Shown one piece after another: positions 57,446 to 64,000 of a stretch of 64,000 nucleotides of DNA. The stretch lies in the NCBI GenBank assembly GCA_010435995.1, contig JAAGNR010000022.1:1-64000 (forward strand), read 5' to 3'. Position numbers and translations under genes: made by a program. Within the stretch, counting starts at the first letter, position 1, and the number at the start of each line of letters is the position of its first letter. Source of the DNA: Ferrovum sp. (GTDB lineage Bacteria; Pseudomonadota; Gammaproteobacteria; Burkholderiales; Ferrovaceae). The notes below the pieces were generated by a model. That model worked only from the letters and a program-made list of their open reading frames with translations. It ran no database searches and was not told the origin of the DNA.

Positions 57446-59743
57446 TTAAAAGGTGTTGCCTAACTGAAATTGAAGTCGTTCGATGTTGTCTGTTACAGAA
57501 TTATAATGGAAAGGCGCGGCATAGCTAAACTCCAGCGGTCCCATGGGGGAATACCAGGACAAGGCAAGTCCTGCAGAATAGCGCAACTGAGGAATAGAGA
57601 AGGGTTGATTGAGTCCATACACATTCCCCGTATCCACGAAGGTACTCAACCGAAAGGATTTGTCTGTGCTTTTAGAACCCGGCAGCGGGAAAAAATATTC
57701 CATGCTTCCGGTGATCATCTTGTTCCCCCCCAGGTTCAACAGGTTGCCATAATTATCATACACTTGCGGTCCCAAACTTCCGGGGAAATAGCCCCGCACC
57801 GAACCCACACCACCACCAAAGAAGTTTTTGTAAAATGGCAGAGGAACGCCTCCATAGCCATTGGCATATCCCACCTGCCCTGATAAGGATAGGGTAGTGT
57901 TTTGCGTTATGGGGGTCAGAACCTGTTCACTCCCCGTGGCGCGATAGTAAGTCAGGTTTTCTCCGGGAACACCCACTTCAACTCCATACTTCTGGCTCCA
58001 GCCCTTCATGGGGTAGATAATGCTGTCCCGCGTATCGTGAGAATACCCCATGCTTACCTTGATGGCTTTGGCCAGAGAACCAAACTGATTGACAAAGTCT
58101 ACGTACTCAACCGGACTGGTGCTCACGACCCCCACTATCGTAGACTCATATCCATAACCGACGGAATAGGCATTCACTTCACTAACGGGGATAGTATAGG
58201 TCACATCCGCACCCAAAGTGCGCGTCATGTAGGGACTAACACCCGTCAGGTATGTGGTATCGATGGATCGGTCATAGACACTGATGGTACGCGCGGTTCC
58301 TTCTTCGGACCAGTACGGGTTGGTGTAGGCGATGGAGTATGTACGCGTAATCAACCCCGTACTTACTCCAAGGGACAGCGAGTTTCCGCTACCAAACAGA
58401 TTGGCCTGAGTAATCCCTGCGCTGAGGATAACCCCTTCTGCATTGGAATACCCGGCTCCCACCTGAATCGATCCGGTTTGTCTCTCCACCACGGTAAAGT
58501 TGACATCCACCTGATCGGTGGTCCCAGGAACAGGGGGGCTATCCACCGTCACTTCAGAGAAGAACCCCAGTCGATCGATCCGTTCCTTGGAACGGTTGAC
58601 CTTGTCCACGGAATACCACGCCCCTTCCATTTGGCGGATTTCCCGCCGGATAATTTCGTCACGCGTGGTGGTATTGCCATAAATATTCACCCGACGCACA
58701 TAGACTCGGCGCCCTGGATCGATAACAAAGGTAAAAGATGCCGTATGGTGAACCTTATCAATATCCGGATTGGCATTGATATTGGCAAAAGAATAACCAT
58801 CCTTGGCCAAGCGGTCAGAAATCGCTTTGGTCGAGTTGGTCACTTTTTCCCGAGAAAAAGTATCTCCTGGCTTTAATGTCACCAACTTCTGCAATTCGGC
58901 TTCCGGCACCACAAACTGTCCCGCCAGTTTGACATCAGATACTTTATACGGCTGACCTTCGGAAATATTGACCGTAATATAGACATCCTGCTTGTCGGGA
59001 GAAATAGACACTTGGGTGGAATCTACCGTAAATTCCAGATACCCGCGATCCTGGTAATAGGAGCGCAGGGTTTCCAAGTCCCCCGACAGCTTTTGCTTGG
59101 AATACTGGTCGTTTTTGGAGTACCACGACAGCCAGTTGGGGGTATTCAGCTGCAATTGATCCTGTAACTCCTTGGCAGTGAACGCATGAGCCCCCACGAT
59201 ATTAATTTCGCGAATATGGGCCGCCTCACCCTCGACGATATTGAAGGCCAGTGCTACTCGATTGCGCGGCAAGGGAGTAACTGTGGTAGACACCTGAGTA
59301 GAGTACTTTCCTTTCCCCAAATATTGCCGCTTCAGTTCCTTTTCCGCTTTGTCCAACAAAGACTTATCATAAATTCTGGATTCGGCGATCCCAATGGACT
59401 TCAAAGCATCCTTAAGCTGATCCTTGGTAAAAGACTTTGCGCCGTTGATCTCTAGCCGGGCAATGGAGGGTCTTTCGTGCACAACCACCACCAATACATT
59501 GCCTTCGGATTCAAGACGCACATCGGAAAAAAAGCCCGTGTCATACAGTGCTTTCAAAGCTGCGGAGGCTTTTTCGCTCGTCACGGTATCTCCCACCTTG
59601 AGGGGCAGGTAGCTGAATATTGTCCCCGCTTCTATGCGTTGCGCACCTTCTACACGAATATCCTGTATCGTGATAGGGGCTAAAGCCATGGCCAGTGAAC
59701 TCCAGAACATCCAGAACAAAAGAAATAGGGAACGCAAAAGCAT
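57446..59743 (-). CDS. bamA: Outer-membrane assembly factor BamA
   Basis: 765 aa; POTRA IRVEGAQRIEAGTIFSYLPLKVGD; barrel VRGYFPGSLGPQ, terminal F residue. Confidence 0.97.
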   Translation of the reverse strand: MLLRSLFLLFWMFWSSLAMALAPITIQDIRVEGAQRIEAGTIFSYLPLKVGDTVTSEKASAALKALYDTGFFSDVRLESEGNVLVVVVHERPSIARLEINGAKSFTKDQLKDALKSIGIAESRIYDKSLLDKAEKELKRQYLGKGKYSTQVSTTVTPLPRNRVALAFNIVEGEAAHIREINIVGAHAFTAKELQDQLQLNTPNWLSWYSKNDQYSKQKLSGDLETLRSYYQDRGYLEFTVDSTQVSISPDKQDVYITVNISEGQPYKVSDVKLAGQFVVPEAELQKLVTLKPGDTFSREKVTNSTKAISDRLAKDGYSFANINANPDIDKVHHTASFTFVIDPGRRVYVRRVNIYGNTTTRDEIIRREIRQMEGAWYSVDKVNRSKERIDRLGFFSEVTVDSPPVPGTTDQVDVNFTVVERQTGSIQVGAGYSNAEGVILSAGITQANLFGSGNSLSLGVSTGLITRTYSIAYTNPYWSEEGTARTISVYDRSIDTTYLTGVSPYMTRTLGADVTYTIPVSEVNAYSVGYGYESTIVGVVSTSPVEYVDFVNQFGSLAKAIKVSMGYSHDTRDSIIYPMKGWSQKYGVEVGVPGENLTYYRATGSEQVLTPITQNTTLSLSGQVGYANGYGGVPLPFYKNFFGGGVGSVRGYFPGSLGPQVYDNYGNLLNLGGNKMITGSMEYFFPLPGSKSTDKSFRLSTFVDTGNVYGLNQPFSIPQLRYSAGLALSWYSPMGPLEFSYAAPFHYNSVTDNIERLQFQLGNTF

Positions 59744-59758
59744 GGGATCAACGCTAGG

Positions 59759-61138
59759 TTAGTGGTTAATAAAATGTTGTAAATCGTTGTAGAAGGAAAA
59801 CCCCATCAAAATCACCAGCATGACAAACCCCACCTGCTGGGCAGAATTCACAAAACCAGGAGACAAGGGTTTGCCTCGTATCCACTCCAGCGCATGATAC
59901 AACAAATGCCCTCCATCTAATAAGGGGATGGGCAATAAATTCAAGACACCCAAGCTCAAGCTGATCAAGGCGATAAACTGCAGATACGGGATAAGCCCCA
60001 AACGAGCGCTTTCTCCTGCAATGCTGGCAATCCGCACTGGCCCACCCAAATTATCCCAGGAAGCCTGGCCGCTCAGCATATTCCAGAAAGTGCGAAAGGT
60101 CATTTGCGTTAGCATCAGGGTTTTTTCTCCCCCACGCCATAGGGCTTGGGATGCTGAATACTGTTCCGTCACCCAGAGCTTGGCGCGCAGGTCAGCAGGA
60201 AAGTCGGGAGAGACGCCGATACGGCCCACTGACCGCCCCGTAGGTAAAGCCACGGATTGGGGTATGACGGTGAATTCCTTGACCTGCCCATCCCGCAGCA
60301 CTTGCACTGCCAGAACGCTTTGCGGATGATTTTCAATCAACTGGACCACCTGCATCCAATTCGAGACGGATTGTCCACCTAAGGTGAGAATATGATCTCC
60401 CTGGAGAAAGCCCGCCCGCGCTGCGACACTTTTCGGGACGACCCGACCAATGATGGGAGGTAATGGAGGATTCCACGGGACCAAGCCCATTCGTTCTAGG
60501 GCTTCGTCGCCTAAAGCTGCAGCATTCATCGCAGATATCTGGATGACATGATTCTCTGTATGCTGCGTCTGATCACGGGTCAATATTGTAAAAGGCAGAT
60601 GCTTCAACTGAATGTCCACCCACCTCGTTTGGAATTCTTGCCATGAATGAATGGGGCGTCCCGCCACCTGCTCCACGCACTGACCCGCATGAAGACCCGC
60701 CTGTGCAGCCAGACTCCCCGCTGCGGGTTCGTCCAGACAAGGGCGCAAACCAGGCACACCCACCATATAAAGCAGGCTGAATAGTATCCAAGCGAGCATA
60801 AAATTGGCCAAAGGTCCCGCTGCTACGATGGCGCTCCGGCGCCACAATGACTGGCGGTTGAAAGCCCGCGATAACTCTGCGGCAGGCACGGGTCCTTCCC
60901 GCTCGTCCAACATGCGTACAAAGCCACCCAACGGCAACATTCCGATGACCCATTCGGTCCCATCCTTTCCCCACCGACGTTTCCATAGAGGGCGCCCGAA
61001 CCCGACGGAAAAACGTAAGACCTTCACCCCCAAAAGCCGTGCCACGCCATAATGCCCCCACTCGTGGAACAGTATGAGCCCCCCTAAAGCCAGGAGGAAC
61101 GCCATCATTGTTTGGACTCCGGATTCTAGGAAATTCAT
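59759..61138 (-). CDS. rseP: RIP metalloprotease RseP
   Basis: GLILFHEWGHYGVARLLGVKVLRFSVGFG (HExxH), PDZ domains, LLPIPLLDGGHL. Confidence 0.95.
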   Translation of the reverse strand: MNFLESGVQTMMAFLLALGGLILFHEWGHYGVARLLGVKVLRFSVGFGRPLWKRRWGKDGTEWVIGMLPLGGFVRMLDEREGPVPAAELSRAFNRQSLWRRSAIVAAGPLANFMLAWILFSLLYMVGVPGLRPCLDEPAAGSLAAQAGLHAGQCVEQVAGRPIHSWQEFQTRWVDIQLKHLPFTILTRDQTQHTENHVIQISAMNAAALGDEALERMGLVPWNPPLPPIIGRVVPKSVAARAGFLQGDHILTLGGQSVSNWMQVVQLIENHPQSVLAVQVLRDGQVKEFTVIPQSVALPTGRSVGRIGVSPDFPADLRAKLWVTEQYSASQALWRGGEKTLMLTQMTFRTFWNMLSGQASWDNLGGPVRIASIAGESARLGLIPYLQFIALISLSLGVLNLLPIPLLDGGHLLYHALEWIRGKPLSPGFVNSAQQVGFVMLVILMGFSFYNDLQHFINH

Positions 61139-62316
61139 GGTCGCCGATTTTTCAGCCATTCAGCCGCTTGGTGGCGTGCTGTTCTGTCTGCCCATAAAAC
61201 CTCTTCAAGAGTCGCACTTGATGACGAGGATACCTCGCTCAGTGCCGCTTCAATCAGTTCAGGAATCTGGCGAAAGCCCAATTGTCCTTCAAGAAATGCC
61301 GCTACCGCAACTTCATTGGCGGCATTCAACACCGTGGGCGCTGTTCCTCCCTGACCCATGGCATGTTCCGCTAGGGCCAATGCAGGAAAACGTACTCGAT
61401 CGGGCGCAACGAATTGGAGTGTACCCACCGTCGTCAGATCAAGTATGGGGACTCCTGAAGTATGTCGCTCAGGATATGCCAGTGCATGAGCGATGGGAAC
61501 ACGCATATCCGTATGCCCCAACTGGGCCAGCAGTGAACCATCCTCATAGGCCACGAGGGAATGCACCAGACTTTGAGGGTGGATCACAATATCTACGCGC
61601 TCCGGCGGCAAATCAAACAACCAGCAGGCCTCAATCAGCTCAAGCCCTTTATTCATCATGGTGGCCGAGTCGACAGAAATTTTTCGGCCCATCCGCCATT
61701 TGGGATGGTTACAGGCCTCGTCTGGCGTAACCGTTTCCAGTTCATGCAGAGGAGTCTGTAAAAATGGCCCGCCAGATGCCGTCAAAAGAATCTTGCTCAC
61801 TCCCTTACGGGCCACGCCATCTTGGGGCCAGCATTGAAATACAGCATTATGCTCACTGTCTACCGGTAACAGTAGCGCGCCCCCTTGAGCAACCGCCTCC
61901 ATCAAAACGCGCCCCGACATGACCAAGGATTCCTTATTGGCCAGTAGCAATTTTTTTCCTGCCCGTGCTGCCGCCAAAGTAGAAGCCAAACCCGCCGCAC
62001 CGACTATAGCTGCCATTACCGTGGTCACGGTGGACGCAGCGGCCACCTGCTCCAAAGCCGCCGTCCCAGCCAAAATTTCCGGTGTGTATCTCGGGTCCAT
62101 CAACGCCAACTCTTGGCGCAAAGGATCAATCTGCGAATCCGCACCGACCACCACCACCAGAGGTCGAAAGCGCACGGCCTGTCCCGCCAGTTTTTTCAGG
62201 TTACGCTGCGCTGTCAGGGCATACACGCCATAACGCTCAGGATGCAGTGCCACGACTTCTAACGTACTCGTTCCACTGCTTCCGGTCGCGCCAAGAATGG
62301 TTAATTGCTGTCGCAT
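61135..62316 (-). CDS. dxr: 1-deoxy-D-xylulose 5-phosphate reductoisomerase
   Basis: [53 protein letters not shown]. Confidence 0.96.
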   Translation of the reverse strand: MRQQLTILGATGSSGTSTLEVVALHPERYGVYALTAQRNLKKLAGQAVRFRPLVVVVGADSQIDPLRQELALMDPRYTPEILAGTAALEQVAAASTVTTVMAAIVGAAGLASTLAAARAGKKLLLANKESLVMSGRVLMEAVAQGGALLLPVDSEHNAVFQCWPQDGVARKGVSKILLTASGGPFLQTPLHELETVTPDEACNHPKWRMGRKISVDSATMMNKGLELIEACWLFDLPPERVDIVIHPQSLVHSLVAYEDGSLLAQLGHTDMRVPIAHALAYPERHTSGVPILDLTTVGTLQFVAPDRVRFPALALAEHAMGQGGTAPTVLNAANEVAVAAFLEGQLGFRQIPELIEAALSEVSSSSSATLEEVLWADRTARHQAAEWLKNRRP

Positions 62317-63125
62317 CAGTGCCAGTTCCCTCCCAACCACCAGGCAGCTAAAGGCAACGTTGCCGTCAACGCATCGATGCGATCAAGAATTCCTCCATGA
62401 CCGGGAAGTCCTCGGCCACTGTCTTTAACACCGGCACACCGCTTGATCCAAGATTCGAACAGATCACCCAGAATTCCGAGCACTGCCAACAGCCACAACA
62501 GGAGGAACCAGGTCCATTCGTGTTGGCGCAGTACGGACGCCATCGACCCCATGCCACCATTCCACGCCCACATCCACCATAATCCACCATATACGGTCAC
62601 TGCCACCACTCCTCCCGCGACACCTTCCCAGGTTTTTCCTGGACTGATGGATGGAGCCAACTTATGACGTCCCCAGGCTCTTCCGGTAAAATAAGCGGCA
62701 GTGTCCGTGACCCAAAGGACTGCCATCAACGCCAGCAAAACCTGATTTCCCCGTTGTTGAAGAACTTCCAGAGACCACCCTGTAGGCAGCATCACCAGAA
62801 CCCCCACGCTCAGCAGAACCCACCCTGGAACACGCCACTGACCTCGCAACCACCATGGAGCCACCAGAAGCCAGAACAGAATCGCTCCCTCGCTCAACCA
62901 TTGACTCCACTGCTCACCCTGTCCCCAGCGATAGATGATCACGATGACAATGGCATAAATCATTTGCCATACAGGCGATACCCGCGCCAAGCCAGCCCAT
63001 TCCCAGGCAGCCCAGATCATCAACCCAGTCACCAGCATAGGCCAGACAGTGGGCGGTGCCCCAAACAGGCTCCATCCCACTACCACCAACATGACAGCCG
63101 CCGTCAGGAGCCGGGTGCGGAGCAT
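62316..63125 (-). CDS. cdsA: Phosphatidate cytidylyltransferase
   Basis: 269 aa; [66 protein letters not shown]. Confidence 0.95.
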   Translation of the reverse strand: MLRTRLLTAAVMLVVVGWSLFGAPPTVWPMLVTGLMIWAAWEWAGLARVSPVWQMIYAIVIVIIYRWGQGEQWSQWLSEGAILFWLLVAPWWLRGQWRVPGWVLLSVGVLVMLPTGWSLEVLQQRGNQVLLALMAVLWVTDTAAYFTGRAWGRHKLAPSISPGKTWEGVAGGVVAVTVYGGLWWMWAWNGGMGSMASVLRQHEWTWFLLLWLLAVLGILGDLFESWIKRCAGVKDSGRGLPGHGGILDRIDALTATLPLAAWWLGGNWH

Positions 63126-63868
63126 TGTTCGCTGGTCCTACCAAAACGCCTTTCTCTGGTCTGATAAAAGGCAATGGCCTCATCTAGTGCGCGCTGATCA
63201 AAGTCAGGCCAGAGGGTTTGGGTAAAATACAGTTCGGTATAGGCCAATTGCCACAACAGGAAATTACTGATGCGCTGCTCTCCTCCCGTACGAATGAAAA
63301 GGTCAGGTTCGGGTATGGTTCCAAGACTGAGGTAGGCACGCAGATCCTGTTCACGGATAGGCGGATATGCCCCTTCTGGCTGTTGTTCCATCCAGCGATT
63401 CATGGCTTGTAAAATATCCCAGCGCCCGCCATAGTTCACCGCCAACGTCAGGGTGAGACGCGAATTTCCTTGTGTCAGAGCTTCAGCGCGCTGAATCAGG
63501 TTCTGCAAACGCTCTCCCAAGGGCGCTCGATCCCCGATCACGCACAATCTGACTTGGGCGTCATGCAAATGAGTCACTTCCTTTTCCAACATATGCATAA
63601 AAAGCTGCATCAATAGCGACACCTCGTCCTCGGGGCGGCGCCAATTCTCGCTGCTGAAGGCAAACAAGGTGAGATAAGAAACATTTCTCTGAATCGCCGC
63701 CTCAACCAGTCCACGTACGGCCTCACTTCCTTTGCGGTGCCCAGCCACCCGTGGAAGGAAACGTTTCTTGGCCCAACGCCCATTGCCATCCATGATGATG
63801 GCAATGTGCCTCGGCACCAAAGAGACCCCAGGAATGTTTTGGGTGGAACTGGATAGAATATCTGTCAT
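63104..63868 (-). CDS. uppS: Undecaprenyl diphosphate synthase
   Basis: 254 aa; [65 protein letters not shown]. Confidence 0.97.
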   Translation of the reverse strand: MTDILSSSTQNIPGVSLVPRHIAIIMDGNGRWAKKRFLPRVAGHRKGSEAVRGLVEAAIQRNVSYLTLFAFSSENWRRPEDEVSLLMQLFMHMLEKEVTHLHDAQVRLCVIGDRAPLGERLQNLIQRAEALTQGNSRLTLTLAVNYGGRWDILQAMNRWMEQQPEGAYPPIREQDLRAYLSLGTIPEPDLFIRTGGEQRISNFLLWQLAYTELYFTQTLWPDFDQRALDEAIAFYQTRERRFGRTSEQCSAPGS

Positions 63869-63896
63869 GACGGATTGACGGTTCGCGGCACCGTCA

Positions 63897-64000
63897 TCAC
63901 ACCGCCATCAATTCTGCTTCTTTTACGGTCAACAGTTTATCAATTTCTTGAATAAATCGGTCCGTCAACTTCTGAATTTCTTCCTGCGCACGACGCTCTT
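63897..64000 (-). CDS. frr: Ribosome recycling factor, C-terminal fragment cut by window edge
   Basis: Manual translation ...[33 protein letters not shown]; upstream of uppS. Confidence 0.88.
   Translation of the reverse strand, partial: ERRAQEEIQKLTDRFIQEIDKLLTVKEAELMAV

Noticed and set aside
57902-58876. 324-aa plus-strand ORF antisense to bamA
   Set aside because: Shadow of bamA; no recognizable domains.

Overview
Chromosomal window of about 64 kb from what looks like a proteobacterium, probably beta-proteobacterial; a chemolithotrophic iron- or sulfur-oxidiser-like lifestyle is inferred only. Both ends are conserved housekeeping: polA, dusB-fis-purH-purD, tsaC-like and thrB on the left; uvrD, leuS-lptE-holA and frr/uppS/cdsA/dxr/rseP/bamA/skp/lpxD/fabZ/lpxA/lpxB/rnhB/trmH-like on the right. 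The centre (about 9.8-38 kb) is a dense respiratory island. It holds (i) a non-canonical C-family (cbb3-like) heme-copper oxidase locus: CcoN- and CcoO-like subunits, a CcoP-like protein with no heme-binding motif, CcoG, a CcoS-like protein, SCO1, a membrane-fused spermidine-synthase-like protein, two SUMF1-fold proteins lacking the FGE catalytic cysteines, and many tiny membrane proteins. It also holds (ii) a complete alternative complex III operon (actA, split actB, actC-F), (iii) a HiPIP-like protein with six cysteines, (iv) several c-type cytochromes, and (v) two unusual ~170-aa 'mini' proteins resembling only the N-terminal helices of heme-copper oxidase subunit I. A second metabolic island (47.2-52.0 kb) encodes formyl-CoA transferase, an oxalyl-CoA decarboxylase/2-hydroxyacyl-CoA lyase-like TPP enzyme, a 10-formyl-THF hydrolase/formyltransferase-like protein and a beta-hydroxyacid dehydrogenase, suggesting oxalate/C2-to-C1 metabolism. 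The most novel candidate is the oxidase island with its truncated subunit-I homologues and heme-less CcoP homologues. All family calls were made by eye from the translations; no database search was run.
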